From NCBI GenBank assembly GCA_018857735.1, contig JABMCL010001379.1:462001-526000 (forward strand): a DNA stretch of 64,000 bases. The letters are read 5' to 3'. This document shows positions 26,001-31,929 of the stretch, in pieces. How positions within the stretch are numbered: the stretch's first letter is position 1; each line of letters begins with the position of its first letter. Under the pieces are notes generated by a model. That model ran no database searches. It was not told the DNA's origin and saw nothing but the letters and a program-made list of their open reading frames with translations. Position numbers and translations under genes: made by a program. The stretch is from Alviniconcha marisindica (lineage: Eukaryota; Mollusca; Gastropoda; Provannidae).

Positions 26001-27593
26001 GCCATTTTAATGCTTCGTTAGTAATTATTGTGAGGGACAGAGTCACAAGACGGTGTCCACAGACCACACTTATGAAGACAGAAAAGCCAAAGCGGAATCG
26101 AACCAAGGTCATGAATTATCTGAAAGATGTAACGAGTTTGGGAAACTTACAAGTTTTTGTTACATTTTTTATATGCTTCCCCCCCCCCCCCCCTTTTTTT
26201 TTTACACACTTTTTACCTGTTTTAAATCAGTAATGTGCTATTGTAATATGTAGATATGTTTAGCTCATATTGTGCTCTCACAAAACGTGTTTTGCCCTGA
26301 TATAACTGCCATGGTTGGCTGGTCGTTGAAAATCAATTGTTTATCAATATAGTACTCCAGTACACCCACTGGTTATTATCTACTTTGTAATCTTGTGATT
26401 TTACCAGTGCACTGTCTTTCTTCAGGCTTGATGAAGTTTGATCCAACCAAAGTGAAGGACGAGCTCAGTGACACAGAGTTCGGGGACGCTGGCCTTGCAG
26501 AAGAGCAAGAGTTGGGACAGGACGTGGATATGAGGTAAAGAGATCAAAATGTCTGTAGGTCTTCAAGCACGATAGAAAACAGTGTATATGGATGCCTTTG
26601 CTGGTGCAGTTTCCTTTGAAGGTAGATAATTTTGGTAGAAAGGTGGGTTCAGAATTGTGAGATATTTTACACTGTTGTTACGTGTTAGCGGCAGCATGAA
26701 ATTTCACCCTCTCTTCGTGTATAAGGAGGAATTTGCTGACTCTAGTACGTGATGTATATTGCTGACTGTACATGTGGATGTTGTGTTTTGTCTTTGTGTA
26801 AGAATTGATTTTGTAGATTTTACTGGAGCTAGAGGTTACGTATTAGATGAATTCTGAACTATAAAACAATATATCATCATCATCATCGTCATCATCATAT
26901 ATGCATTTGTTTACAACAGAGTTTAGTAGTCCTGAAGTGACACTGTACAGTTGACAGGACATTCAAATCTAATCGCTAACTAATCTCTTATATGGGCCAA
27001 TTTTTTATACCCCCATAACAGAGTTGGGGACTGGTCCTGGTGTTAGCTTGTTTGCAACAAGATATCTTCTGAACTGCTCAACTTTTTGTAACCAAACTTG
27101 GCATGCTGGTGCATCACCATGTGCAAGAGTGTCATGGCAAAAAATTTGGGATTGGGATTTATTTTGAATGAAGTTAACGTAAGTTTTAATTTGTCTTTTT
27201 ACCACCCCCCCACCCCCCTCACCCACCCCCAATTTTCCTCTGTTGGTCACTCCTTGCCTTTCCTACCTCCATTTTCTGTCAGTGACCTTTGCTTTCTCCA
27301 ACCTCTTTTGACTTGGGTTTCACTGCTGCTTCTGTGGTGCTGAAGAGGATCTGGATCTCTTATATATAAAAAAATGTTAAACTGTCTCTGCCTCTGCCCT
27401 GCTTGTACCCAGTTCAGTAAGTGACGGAGTCTCGGTCTGTACTGCTAGTGCCTAGCTCCAGAAGTATAATCTGCTGTTCATTTTGTGTGTTTACAGGCTG
27501 CCCAGCAAGAACCAGGGTCACCAGTGGCTCAACTTTGTCGGCCACTTCAACCAGTCCAAGGAGTGCCAGTCCCAGTCCCAGTCCCAGGCCTGA
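2380..27593 (+). CDS. tim: timeless (insect-type TIM) clock protein, 21 in-window exons, 5' partial
   Basis: Circadian clock protein; in insects TIM binds PER in the cytoplasm and nucleus and is degraded after light via CRY. Joined exons: 2380-2474, 3646-3704, 4751-4922, 6050-6186, 6622-6682, 7758-7811, 9964-10727, 12427-12496, 13570-13682, 14083-14196, 14992-15095, 15614-15803, 16948-17146, 18696-18820, 21022-21166, 22528-22602, 22873-23047, 24169-24228, 25154-25357, 26426-26534, 27497-27593. All junctions are GT/AG and in phase, giving about 1,040 codons to the TGA at 27591. By eye the protein follows Drosophila TIM end to end: RLLANLTQPLEVF (TIM N-terminal repeat region), LLLLRNLIH, a long acidic insert, FFMWTVGFFLSFA, ADLRRLFILLLR, MMYHIAGD, LRWLQDQLLEA, KSIPLV and IDLSLMKFDP (TIM C-terminal domain), and a late QWLNFV motif. 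These matches favour TIM over its paralog TIMEOUT/TIMELESS of DNA replication. The start codon exon is not in the window. Base composition and splice phases are uniform, so it looks functional. Confidence 0.93.
2490..2720 (+). mobile_element. tRNA-derived SINE in timeless intron
   Basis: A tRNA-like head with an A-box-like gtgtagtgattataact and a B-box-like gggtttgaatccag (RNA polymerase III promoter boxes) at about 2494-2560. A body of about 150 bp follows. It starts about 15 bp after the donor of exon e1. It lacks a tRNA acceptor stem, so it is not a tRNA gene. Confidence 0.6.
3009..3069. repeat. (TA)n microsatellite
   Basis: About 30 perfect TA units in the intron between e1 and e2. Confidence 0.97.
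3646..3704 (+). CDS. tim: timeless exon e2
   Basis: 59 nt, acceptor tttgcag, donor CTGCG|gtaagt. Reads DLVPLIMCSVDEGIIARSL and leaves 2 nt (CG) that the next exon completes to Arg. It corresponds to the DLIPLL...VIRIL segment of insect TIM. Confidence 0.9.
3818..3965 (+). mobile_element. Dispersed repeat family B, copy 1
   Basis: Begins with an ATAATGATAAT run, then gcactcatcaacatcctga and ctcacatgata, then attctatacacatgta. The same order recurs at 28183-28330. Short non-autonomous element; type unknown. Confidence 0.65.
3977..4066. repeat. (TC)n(AC)n compound microsatellite
   Basis: About 25 TC units followed by AC units broken by one TA. Confidence 0.96.
4195..4405. repeat. ~44-bp minisatellite, about 5 copies
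   Basis: Unit of the form acagtaattgtcttgacaag + ttgggaatggtacaacacc, with one copy expanded by 14 bp. Confidence 0.9.
4430..4545. repeat. ~38-bp minisatellite, 3 copies
   Basis: Unit cactgcccatgactgtgtgg + ttagatgattatttg. Confidence 0.9.
4635..4720 (+). pseudogene. Duplicated acceptor and 5' end of timeless exon e3
   Basis: An 86-bp unit starting acagtgttttactgatgatt is repeated at 4721. The upstream copy carries a near-identical acceptor (tgtttgacag|actactgg) and exon-like sequence agccactggaggtgtttg, but has lost bases inside the LLANLTQP codons and has no matching donor. It looks like a decayed duplicate of the intron 2 / exon e3 boundary. Confidence 0.85.
4751..4922 (+). CDS. tim: timeless exon e3
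   Basis: 172 nt, acceptor tgtttcacag, donor AGG|gtgagt. Begins LLANLTQPLEVFVQLGVP, the best conserved N-terminal TIMELESS motif (LVNLT.P), and ends METALFR. The acceptor and the first ~45 nt of this exon are duplicated just upstream (4635-4720). Confidence 0.92.
4923..6049 (+). other. timeless intron e3-e4, no recognised element
   Basis: Mostly unique sequence. A short GT-rich run lies at 5770-5840. No exon, SINE or array seen. Confidence 0.6.
6050..6186 (+). CDS. tim: timeless exon e4
   Basis: 137 nt, acceptor tgttttcag, donor CTCAG|gtagga. Reads HGREKVHPADSELLNHALLL then LRNLIHTSP, the conserved LLLLRNILHIP motif of TIM proteins. Leaves 2 nt to the next exon. Confidence 0.92.
6198..6512. 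repeat. CT-rich then GT-rich simple sequence
   Basis: Imperfect (CT)n/(CTTTCT)n runs over about 270 bp pass into tgcatgcatgcgtgagtgtgcg; fills the intron between e4 and e5. Confidence 0.9.
6622..6682 (+). CDS. tim: timeless exon e5
   Basis: 61 nt, acceptor tggtttcag, donor CAGAAG|gtgagg. Reads SFFLSEMDKLVLGMLNHPQK, matching NLFIQSIDKLLLYL of insect TIM. Confidence 0.9.
6751..6774. repeat. Poly-G tract
   Basis: About 17 consecutive G preceded by GGTGGGTG; a likely assembly-uncertain homopolymer. Confidence 0.95.
7430..7625. repeat. ~30-bp degenerate minisatellite (gcatagGAGttt)
   Basis: Variants of aggagtttgcataggagtcc and catagcagtttgca repeated about eight times in the e5-e6 intron. A shorter run of cattatgtgtgtg units lies at 7165-7270. 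Confidence 0.85.
7758..7811 (+). CDS. tim: timeless exon e6
   Basis: 54 nt, phase 0 on both sides, acceptor ggttttcag, donor AACTAT|gtaagt. Encodes ADWVVSNAQLLSLVFKNY, equivalent to the VQLIALIYKDQ segment closing the TIM N-terminal domain. Confidence 0.9.
7975..8034. repeat. (AC)n microsatellite
   Basis: About 28 AC units. Confidence 0.97.
8212..8690. mobile_element. Foldback (long inverted-repeat) element, copy 1
   Basis: The left side has aaaacaagatccaaacac and taatcccctttaagaagcta; the right side has their complements (tagcttgataaaggggatta, tgtgtttggatcttgtttta). The right arm is complete and the left arm rearranged, with a doubled taatccccttt segment. It belongs to the same family as 61463-61911. 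No coding capacity, so a MITE/foldback type is likely. Confidence 0.75.
8930..9963 (+). repeat. 43-bp minisatellite of ~24 splice-acceptor copies before timeless e7
   Basis: Unit: gctggtacttttgtttacac, then tgtgtctgctgtctacc, then ccccag. Each unit holds a pyrimidine-rich tract, a CAG acceptor and the first nine bases of exon e7 (GCTGGTACT). About 24 head-to-tail copies end exactly at the real exon. Copies differ by rare changes: tta/ttg, ccccctccag variants, one gctagtac, and one 2-bp loss near 9380. Confidence 0.95.
9964..10727 (+). CDS. tim: timeless exon e7, long acidic exon
   Basis: 764 nt, the largest exon. It starts AGTLLEQGEDEDKDDDD, is rich in Glu/Asp/Ser throughout and ends SGSCLMDGDIIV across a phase-2 junction (donor ATAGT|gtgagt). 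It fills the place of the long, poorly conserved acidic/Ser-rich insert between the conserved halves of insect TIM. Its first nine bases GCTGGTACT are part of the 43-bp tandem repeat that fills the preceding intron; the last array copy (ctctacctcccag) is taken as the acceptor because only it leads directly into open unique sequence. Confidence 0.88.
10728..12426 (+). other. timeless intron e7-e8
   Basis: Contains a GT/catg-rich simple stretch (10757-10850) and a pair of related segments at 11130-11450. The remainder, 11450-12426, shows nothing recognisable. Confidence 0.6.
11185..11430. repeat. Two diverged copies of a ~185-bp-spaced segment
   Basis: tttgggccaaacgcatctgg with cccagaagcaagccggtgtg (11200-11262) recurs as ttttggccaaacagatccag with cccagaagcaagccagtgtg (11367-11425). 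GGCCCAGAT-type wording surrounds both. Confidence 0.7.
12427..12496 (+). CDS. tim: timeless exon e8
   Basis: 70 nt, acceptor ctgtttcag, donor CTCATG|gtaagt. Reads AYVRKFATDILCSGLNNLVQ and CLM, matching KEFTVDFLLKGYSYLV of insect TIM. Confidence 0.92.
12610..13080. repeat. ~47-bp minisatellite, about 9 copies
   Basis: Unit gaggaaaagaagggcagacg + gtacaggtaactcagcagag + cttta. Each copy carries a gtac|aggtaac string resembling a donor, but no exon piece is included. Confidence 0.92.
13570..13682 (+). CDS. tim: timeless exon e9
   Basis: 113 nt, acceptor cattttcag, donor TACAG|gtgagc. Contains EDSFFMWTVGFFLSFARHT, aligned with the FFWLVTYFLKFA motif of insect TIM. Confidence 0.93.
13711..13734. 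repeat. Poly-C tract
   Basis: About 22 C in the e9-e10 intron, 25 bp after the donor. Confidence 0.9.
14083..14196 (+). CDS. tim: timeless exon e10
   Basis: 114 nt, acceptor tgatttcag, donor TACAG|gtgggt. Reads YLLNLDVFGFLAYQGYRNCE, the L.YDVLSYLTYEG segment of insect TIM. Confidence 0.92.
14197..14991 (+). other. timeless intron e10-e11
   Basis: No array. Scattered AGGTCA half-sites (ggtcaagttgaaggtcacc near 14425, gtcaaggtcactgtgcagg near 14575) and a short GT run near 14775. Confidence 0.5.
14992..15095 (+). CDS. tim: timeless exon e11
   Basis: 104 nt, acceptor tgtgtgcag, donor TTGCAGA|gtaagt. Reads RLHLVVCTLNQLFQVILTHN, matching RRMHLVVTAIREFLQAI of insect TIM, and ends DDGNYMHTLQ. The last ~25 nt and the donor are repeated downstream every 39 bp in frame, so the true 3' end could be at a later copy (15134, 15173, 15212, 15290 or 15329). 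Confidence 0.85.
15096..15385 (+). repeat. 39-bp in-frame minisatellite of donor sites after timeless e11
   Basis: Unit agtaagtcacaagatggaga + ttacatgcacaccttgcag. Seven units follow the exon end. Each repeats the exon tail (GATTACATGCACACCTTGCAGA) and the donor GTAAGT; the copies at 15251 and 15368 are mutated to ATAAGT, leaving six intact donors including the first. 39 is a multiple of three and the exon frame stays open (SKSQDGDYMHTLQ per unit). Confidence 0.95.
15614..15803 (+). CDS. tim: timeless exon e12
   Basis: 190 nt, acceptor gccaacag, donor AAACA|gtgagt. Contains QMADLRRLFILLLRSHQSP and NNTYLLLLEEW, matching SEMSDLRCLFVLLLRRF and TNHILLLILD of insect TIM. Confidence 0.94.
15890..16572. 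repeat. ~40-bp minisatellite, about 16 copies
   Basis: Unit ctctgcctagggtgtttctg + tacctctttctacctcacag. Every unit ends in a pyrimidine tract and CACAG, so it is a string of acceptor-like sites, but no exon sequence is included. Confidence 0.92.
16775..16842. repeat. ~38-bp tandem duplication
   Basis: acaggtgaaatacacacaat + gcatataaatagat occurs twice back to back. The flanking 16620-16945 is otherwise unremarkable. Confidence 0.85.
16948..17146 (+). CDS. tim: timeless exon e13
   Basis: 199 nt, acceptor tctgacacag, donor AAATAC|gtaagt. Contains KYGSLLEQYATNNESLN, IMTMMYHIAGD and LPILKTFSEIW, one of the strongest matches to insect TIM (IFTMMHHIGGD, ILKTYSRIW). Confidence 0.95.
17147..18695 (+). 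other. timeless intron e13-e14
   Basis: Holds two short relics with agcgcttt/gtaaggcac wording typical of animal non-autonomous elements (17432-17500, 17795-17920), an AC microsatellite (18003-18040) and a doubled gttgaaagggttaaaaagat (18343-18405). Nothing else recognised. Confidence 0.5.
18696..18820 (+). CDS. tim: timeless exon e14
   Basis: 125 nt, acceptor gttcatcag, donor TCAGG|gtgagt. Reads AAFNDLIEFIMETFMSMASS, matching DWSDLIEYVIHKFM of insect TIM. Confidence 0.93.
18838..20070. repeat. 69-bp minisatellite, about 18 copies
   Basis: Unit gacctgatgtctgctcacta, ctcacagagggtctgtctaa, acactggacccttgatgaaa, ctttgaact. Starts about 18 bp after the donor of exon e14. The 69-bp length keeps a long open frame on the - strand that is an artefact of the repeat. 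Two sub-types (cactactc / ttactgctc) alternate over part of the array, suggesting a higher-order dimer. Confidence 0.95.
20235..20322 (+). mobile_element. SINE 3' tail (family S)
   Basis: ccctaataagccatctcgct + tctgcagatgtaaagcgaca followed by (TTAC)n. Same tail as at 45900-45966. The 5' part (20080-20235) is not clearly recognisable. Confidence 0.65.
20680..20935. repeat. CT-rich simple repeats (two clusters)
   Basis: (CT)n with gtct variants at 20687-20730 and 20876-20933. Confidence 0.9.
21022..21166 (+). CDS. tim: timeless exon e15
   Basis: 145 nt, acceptor ccacccacag, donor CAGCAG|gtaaga. Reads NLLGIGGLTEEEQDLLFTW and SMVDDLVTRLYSRGSSATRQ, matching the WSQEEMDTLYWYY and DIVGKIVKLF segments of insect TIM. 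The donor and the last ~13 exon bases recur downstream in a 61-bp array. Confidence 0.92.
21167..21585 (+). repeat. 61-bp minisatellite of donor sites after timeless e15
   Basis: Unit gtaagaatgaatggaggcag, gagtgtttgggtacttagtt, cactggtttacacgacagca, g. Each copy re-creates the exon e15 end (ACACGACAGCAG) and its donor GTAAGAATG. About seven units; most keep GTAAGA, one has GTGAGA, one lost a base (gacgcag). 61 is not a multiple of three. Confidence 0.95.
21600..22400. repeat. ~60-75-bp degenerate minisatellite
   Basis: Variants of ctgctaggtacagggtagaa + cagggaggtgggtagacatc + atacctgtggctt, about 13 copies with frequent internal deletions. Confidence 0.9.
22528..22602 (+). CDS. tim: timeless exon e16
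   Basis: 75 nt, acceptor aattgacag, donor AAAGAG|gttagt. Reads VMLHLLHNSWLEEKQMEALS then EEIKE, equivalent to the IIQQLLQQDIITLLEYDDL segment of insect TIM. Confidence 0.88.
22765..22830. repeat. 31-bp tandem duplication
   Basis: gaagattgaagttttaaatg + catgccggaagat occurs twice just upstream of exon e17. Confidence 0.88.
22873..23047 (+). CDS. tim: timeless exon e17
   Basis: 175 nt. The core LTQEQLLPFLLAKIRG and HLRWLQDQLLEAAYVRL is certain, matching HLLWLQRILIECCFVKL of insect TIM. Donor CTGG|gtcagt. The 5' edge is a choice: the acceptor aactgcttag at 22872 is the nearest AG upstream that keeps the frame open from a phase-0 junction. The preceding ...aacag at about 22831 would hit a stop. 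Confidence 0.8.
23085..23360. repeat. Degenerate repeats of gtggaaagtgg / aaaactggtccctg
   Basis: About five loose copies of a 45-60-bp unit containing ggtccctgtttggctgttat, starting some 40 bp after exon e17; includes a T-run. Confidence 0.75.
23405..23665. repeat. ~36-bp minisatellite, about 7 copies
   Basis: Unit tatggtgatctactgccata + caaagctgtgtattg. Confidence 0.9.
23722..24135. repeat. ~20-bp minisatellite, about 20 copies
   Basis: Unit ccttctgttgccacacaaag, with 10-bp insertions (tcttacaaag) in some copies. Confidence 0.92.
24169..24228 (+). CDS. tim: timeless exon e18
   Basis: 60 nt, acceptor tctttccag, donor ACGCAT|gtgagt. Reads GVRDCKYRVHVEEPLARFYA, equivalent to the EPVAYHCICKQ lead-in of the insect TIM C-terminal domain. 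Phases agree on both sides. Confidence 0.86.
24340..24512. repeat. Diverged tandem duplication, ~90 bp
   Basis: ttttgtgtgctttcag, then ctgtctgtc and gagttaaaatcacaattgtg, twice. Confidence 0.75.
24520..25100. repeat. ~68-bp minisatellite, about 8 copies
   Basis: Unit ccagactgttaaagcacctc, cacctttgttctgatgctag, ttttggtgcaggatgtctgt, ctagattta; ends about 50 bp before exon e19. Confidence 0.93.
25154..25357 (+). CDS. tim: timeless exon e19, C-terminal domain
   Basis: 204 nt, acceptor tccttcag, donor CTCA|gtgagt. Contains QDKSIPLVTVNEEEDRM, LLQGLGLFPADATPSCVFCR and IPQFLTPAQLLSKAQQLG, the hallmark TIM C-terminal domain (KSIPVV, LLHKLGIQLPADA, RIPDYWTPETM). Confidence 0.95.
25478..25880. repeat. 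Interspersed duplication in e19-e20 intron
   Basis: aatgcatttcctatcagttt + tgactgacagagtgtgt appears at 25482 and 25738, with shared gtttgtgaa wording nearby. Confidence 0.7.
25918..26112 (-). mobile_element. tRNA-derived SINE (family S), truncated copy
   Basis: Read on the - strand: gaccttggttcgattccgct (B box), then gtggacaccgtcttgtgact, then cattaaaatggctctcatcg, in the same order as the copy at 45651-45966. The A-box half of the head and the 3' tail are missing. Confidence 0.8.
26179..26204. repeat. C-run followed by T-run
   Basis: About 14 C then 10 T in the e19-e20 intron. Confidence 0.9.
26426..26534 (+). CDS. tim: timeless exon e20
   Basis: 109 nt, acceptor tttcttcag, donor ATGAG|gtaaag. 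Reads SLMKFDPTKVKDELSDTEFG, matching LNLKFDASELEDA of insect TIM. The rest is acidic. Confidence 0.92.
26535..27496 (+). other. timeless last intron
   Basis: A short ATC trinucleotide run (26874-26898) and a copy of a dispersed repeat (26898-26968, related to 32335-32405). Otherwise nothing recognised. Confidence 0.5.
27497..27593 (+). CDS. tim: timeless terminal exon e21 with stop
   Basis: 97 nt, acceptor tgtttacag. Reads RLPSKNQGHQWLNFVGHFNQ, then a (SQ)n run and stop TGA at 27591-27593. The QWLNFV motif parallels the VPNWLQLVM motif of insect TIM. The protein ends here much earlier than the Drosophila C-terminal tail; the 3' UTR presumably follows, but no clear AATAAA lies nearby. Confidence 0.85.
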
Positions 27594-27799
27594 GGAATCT
27601 GTTGTCTTCACAGAATCGCGCCCTGCGCCACCAACGCACAGTTGTTGCTGCCGTTGTAAATGGAACACGCTCAGAGGCACCGTCAACCTGTTAGGGCTGT
27701 CTTCGCATGCACTTCCAGCCACTGACTTTCATATGAGTTTCCAGTACTTTGTATTTCAGGTTTAGTTACCACCCCCATTACTGACCCATTTACAATCAG

Positions 27800-28060
27800 A
27801 GAAGGCAGTTAAAACCAGTGCCTGTTGAAGCCAGTGTTACTTTCCATGTCAACACTGGTGTCCAGTGCCTGTTGAAACTTGTGTTACTTTCCATGTCAAC
27901 ACCTGCACCCAGTGCCTGTTGAAACTGGTGTTACTTTCCATGTCAACACTGGTGTCCAGTGCCTGTTGAAACTTGTGTTACTTTCCATATCAACACTGGC
28001 ATCCGGTGCCTGGTAAAGCTGGTGTTATTTTCCGTGTCAACACTGGTGTTACATTGAGGT
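27800..28060. repeat. ~47-bp minisatellite, about 6 copies, downstream of timeless
   Basis: Unit cagtgcctgttgaaacttgt + gttactttccatgtcaacac + tggtgtc. Confidence 0.92.
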
Positions 28061-28179
28061 ACCGGAAAGTGTGGGAAGAGAACCACGGGCATTTTGGCAC
28101 CGTGCTGACTGACTGCGGGTTGGGCAGACCAGGACGCTGGCAATGTGACTGGCTGCTGCAGGTTGCTGTTTGGGGATTT

Positions 28180-28335
28180 CGTGATAATAATAATAATAAT
28201 AATGTACGGTTATGCACTCATCAACGCCCTGAGTGCTCACATGATATATATTGACCTAAATATGATATTCTATACACATGTAGAGCACAGTCCTACCAAA
28301 ACAATTTACATAAAGTATCATATGGAAAAACAAAT
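28180..28335 (+). mobile_element. Dispersed repeat family B, copy 2
   Basis: (ATA)n, then gcactcatcaacgccctga, gctcacatgatata and attctatacacatgtag, collinear with 3818-3965. Confidence 0.7.
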
Positions 28336-28348
28336 GAACACACTACAC

Positions 28349-28425
28349 CACACACACACACACACACACACACTGCAATGAATTCAAATGTGTATGACAC
28401 TGATCTGTATCGTACATGCCTGCGT

Positions 28426-28464
<39 letters not shown>
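28349..28464. repeat. Two (AC)n microsatellites
   Basis: 28349-28374 and 28428-28463. Confidence 0.95.
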
Positions 28465-28499
28465 GACATGCAGGAACTGGGTACTGATATTAGTTGGGG

Positions 28500-28650
28500 C
28501 GAAAATGCTGTGAGAAGAGGATGGTTTTCAGTTTGACTTTAAAAAGATGACAGGGTTGAGCAGTGTCTAACTAGGTCTTCTGGGAGTGAATTCCAAATGT
28601 GGGGTCCAAAGCAGGAGAAGGTGCGAAAGCCACAAGTCTTGCATTTTTAT
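28500..28650 (+). mobile_element. Possible non-autonomous element remnant
   Basis: ggtcttctgggagtgaattc + caaatgtggggtccaaagca followed by agaaggtgcgaaagcc resembles wording of widespread animal short elements (frame-less, no ends identified). Recognition is from general familiarity only. Confidence 0.4.
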
Positions 28651-28739
28651 TGTTGGATTTTCAGCATGTGGGTGTCAGAAGGGATTCGGAAGAAGAAAAA
28701 ATGGGAGGCCAAATGATGGATGATAAAAGGAAAGTGCAG

Positions 28740-29900
28740 AATTTCTTTAATTTTAAACTTGTGTGCATTTAACTGAGCCGCAGCTTGGTGTGGGGAAAAC
28801 AGTCTTTATGCTCAGAAATGTTAAAATAACAATCCTCTACAAACCTGTTGGGAAGTTTACTGACACTCTCTGTGGCTCGAGTTTACAGTGCACTGTCCAC
28901 ATCCAGCAGTGTACAATGGAGTGTACTGTATATGTTGTGACTGCTCTGAATTCCTTACTGACATAGAACTTGAAGGTCTTTTGCTTCAAAATGTCAGCAA
29001 CATGGAAAATGCTGGAAAACTGTGTACTTGTAAATGACTTGCTGCAAATTCACAAAATCTCATATTGGGTAAAAACAATTCATATCATTTCAAAATTCTA
29101 TAGTGATGATTAAAACAAGCATTCAAAACATGCAGCAGTGAAAATCTGTTCTTTTTTTGTTGCTGTTCTTTTTAAATGTCACGTGCTGTATGTTTACAGA
29201 TATGGTGTTGCTATGACATGTTTTTTTCATTTTTTTCTCATCATATTGTTTGTGTCAAACTTGTAACATTGCATGAATCTTGCTTCCATGCTCCAGCATC
29301 ATACACTGGGAGAAAAATTCTCAATTCATCCCCTTCAGTTCTGAATTGATCATCATTAGTTCTGATTTCATTATCATAATTCTGTAGCTGACATACAGTT
29401 TCACTGTTTTGTTAATTTGTAAACTGAGTGCAGCTAAGGTTTGTGAATAGAAATGATTCTGTTTACATTCATTGTGACCTTTTTGTTGTAACTTTTCTTG
29501 CAATACGTGTTCCTTAATTCATCAGCATTTTCAGAATCCTGTGTGCTTACATAACTCCTGTTCATGGCAGTGGCTGCAGGTTGTCCTCATTTTCGCAGGA
29601 TGTTTCCTCATGATGCCATTGTAAAGGCCAGCGATCAGTTGCATCATTCTGTGGAACTGCAGTGGCTGATCCAAGTTGCGTACTGCATTTTGCACATAAT
29701 TATCGTAGCCAGTTTTTAACAATATGTTGACTAGAAAGGGTGATACTAGTCAAATTTATGAACACAGTTTCTTGTTGCTACAAAGTAGCAGAATACAAAT
29801 GCTTTTCGGGAATTATTTATTCTTTACAGCCTTGTTCTGTAACTCCCTCCCCCTGTGTATGTATATATATGTATAACTCCTTTCCCCTATATAGCTGTAA
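28740..29900. other. Intergenic, nothing recognised
   Basis: AT-rich sequence without long open frames, arrays or element ends. Confidence 0.55.
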
Positions 29901-29909
29901 CTCCCTCCC

Positions 29910-29916
<7 letters not shown>

Positions 29917-29978
<62 letters not shown>
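29917..29978. repeat. (AT)n microsatellite
   Basis: About 30 AT units, preceded by loose copies of gtaactccctcccctgtat. Confidence 0.97.
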
Positions 29979-29981
<3 letters not shown>

Positions 29982-30119
29982 TACACAGACTAGAAGTGGG
30001 TGAAGCATGGGTATTTTAAAGTTGATTTTTTACTTCTTTGCTCTCTTGCTCTAGTCTGTTATGGCTTTTGCTCCTCCGTTTGGAGGCTTCACCCCCCACC
30101 TGACCCGACTTGGCTCACC

Positions 30120-30610
30120 CCCCTGACCCCCCCCCCCCCCCCCACCCCCCCACAGGGAGGCTGGGGACGTCTAATGTTTCCCTTCTGTCTGGAATCTCAG
30201 GGCTGTCATGTGATTTCCCTTGCCTATTTCTCTGTCAGTCTGTCTGTCTGTCTGTCTCTCTTTTTTTCTGCCTTCTTTCTGTCTTGTCATTCTTGCGGTC
30301 CATTCTCCTGATTCCCCCCCCCCCCCCAGATTTTTGTTTGTTTATAAATCAGATCATTTTGTATGGGACTTGTTGAGCAGCTAAGTGATGATAGCTGTTA
30401 GGTGGTATGTGCAGACTGCTGCCATATGGCACTGGTATTTGCCATTTATAACTTATTTGCGTTTGTGTGTGTGCTTTTTTGTTTTAGTTTTTTCTGTCCA
30501 TACCCATTTTATACCTGTCTTTAATCTGGCATTAAGAGAATGGTGCTGTTGACAGGATGTTGGGATCCAGTTACTAAGTGCACCCCCCCACCCCCCCACC
30601 CCCCCACATT
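30120..30610. repeat. Dispersed/segmental repeat, copy 1, with C-runs
   Basis: ggaggctggggacgtctaat, ggaatctcagggctgtcatg, gtccattctcctg and gttgacaggatgttgggatc occur in the same order at 31930-32420. C-runs at 30129-30152, 30316-30329 and 30583-30607 separate the blocks. Confidence 0.7.
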
Positions 30611-30864
30611 GTGTGCTACGCATGAATTCTTATGTCCACTTCAGATACAACTGTGTTCTAGCAGTTGCTGTTTCGCGGGTCATATGTTTGTAATCAGTTA
30701 TAATTTCTACCCATTTTTCTTGACCTCCACTCAGAAAGGAACAAATAATTTTGAAGTTTCCATCACTGACCGTGATGTTTTAAGATCCCTGCATACAGGC
30801 TGGGATGCCTGCACTTTTGGCTGTAGCTCCAAAGGAGGGGAGCATGCAGCTGTTTGTCAGTTAC

Positions 30865-31520
30865 ACTGCAGTCAAAGGACAGAGGAAAAGAGGGTGTTTA
30901 CCATTCACAGGACAGAGGAAAAGAGAGTGTTTACTATTCACCGGACAGAGGAAAAGAGGATGTTTACCATTCACAGGACAAGGAAAAGAGGGTGTTTACC
31001 ATTCACAGGACAGAGGAAAAGAGGGTGTTTACCATTCACAGGACAGAGGAAAAGAGTGTTTATCATTCACAGGACAGAGGAAAAGAGAGTGTTTACTATT
31101 CACAGGACAGTGTTTACCATTCACAGGACAGAGGAAAAGAGTGTTTATCATTCACAGGACAGAGGAAAAGAGGGTGTTTATCATTCACAGGACAGAGGAA
31201 AAGAGAGTGTTTACCATTCACAGGACAGAGGAAAAGAGTGTTTATCATTTACAGGACAGAGGAAAAGAGAGTGTTTATCATTCACAGGGCAGAGGAAAGT
31301 AGAGTGTTTATCATTAACAGGACAGGGGAAAATGGAGTGTTTATTATTCGCAAGACAAAAGGAAAACAGAGTGTTTATCATTCACAGGACAGGAAAAGAG
31401 AGTGTTTACTATTCACAGGACAGAGGAAAAGAGTGTTTACTATTCACAGGACAGAGGAAAAGAGTGTTTATCATTCACAGGCCAGGGGAAAATAGTTTAT
31501 TATTCACAGGACAGTCTGTT
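30865..31520. repeat. ~33-bp minisatellite, about 20 copies
   Basis: Unit cacaggacagaggaaaagag + agtgtttaccatt. Length variants keep several frames open, which gives spurious protein translations. Confidence 0.95.
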
Positions 31521-31629
31521 GTGTTTCAACCAACCTTGTTAACGCTGATGAAGCTGTTACCATTGGCACATTGGGACAGCTGTCATTACTGAAGACACTG
31601 TGAATTCATACACATAAGGATTTGATGCT

Positions 31630-31905
31630 TGTGAGGACTCAGTTTGGTGTTTGACTGAGTGAGGCAGGTATTATATACAGTTTGGTGTTTGACTGAGGCA
31701 GGTGTTATGTACACTTTGGTGTTAGACAGACTGAGGCAGGTGTGTTTGACAGACTGGTGCAGTGTATTTGACAGACTGAGGCAGGTGTTATGTGCAGTTT
31801 GGTGTTTGACAGATTGAGGCAGGTGTTATGTGCAGTTTGGTGTTAGACAGACTGAGGCAGGTGTTATGTACAGTTTGGTGTTAGACAGACTGAGGCAGGT
31901 GTCGA
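31630..31905. repeat. ~38-bp minisatellite, about 7 copies
   Basis: Unit acagtttggtgttagacaga + ctgaggcaggtgttatgt. Confidence 0.92.
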
Positions 31906-31929
31906 GTTGTTTATTGTCCAATAACCCCT

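Noticed and set aside
2380..27593. Identity as TIMEOUT/TIMELESS of the replication fork complex
   Set aside because: Conserved words (MMYHIAGD, ADLRRLFILLLR, LFPADA, LMKFDP) follow insect TIM more closely than vertebrate TIMELESS, and the Glu-rich C-terminal region of the latter is absent. A phylogeny would settle it.
30540..31592. 350-codon + strand open frame
   Set aside because: Translation of the 33-bp intergenic minisatellite (HRTEEKRVFTI units); no splice or start support.
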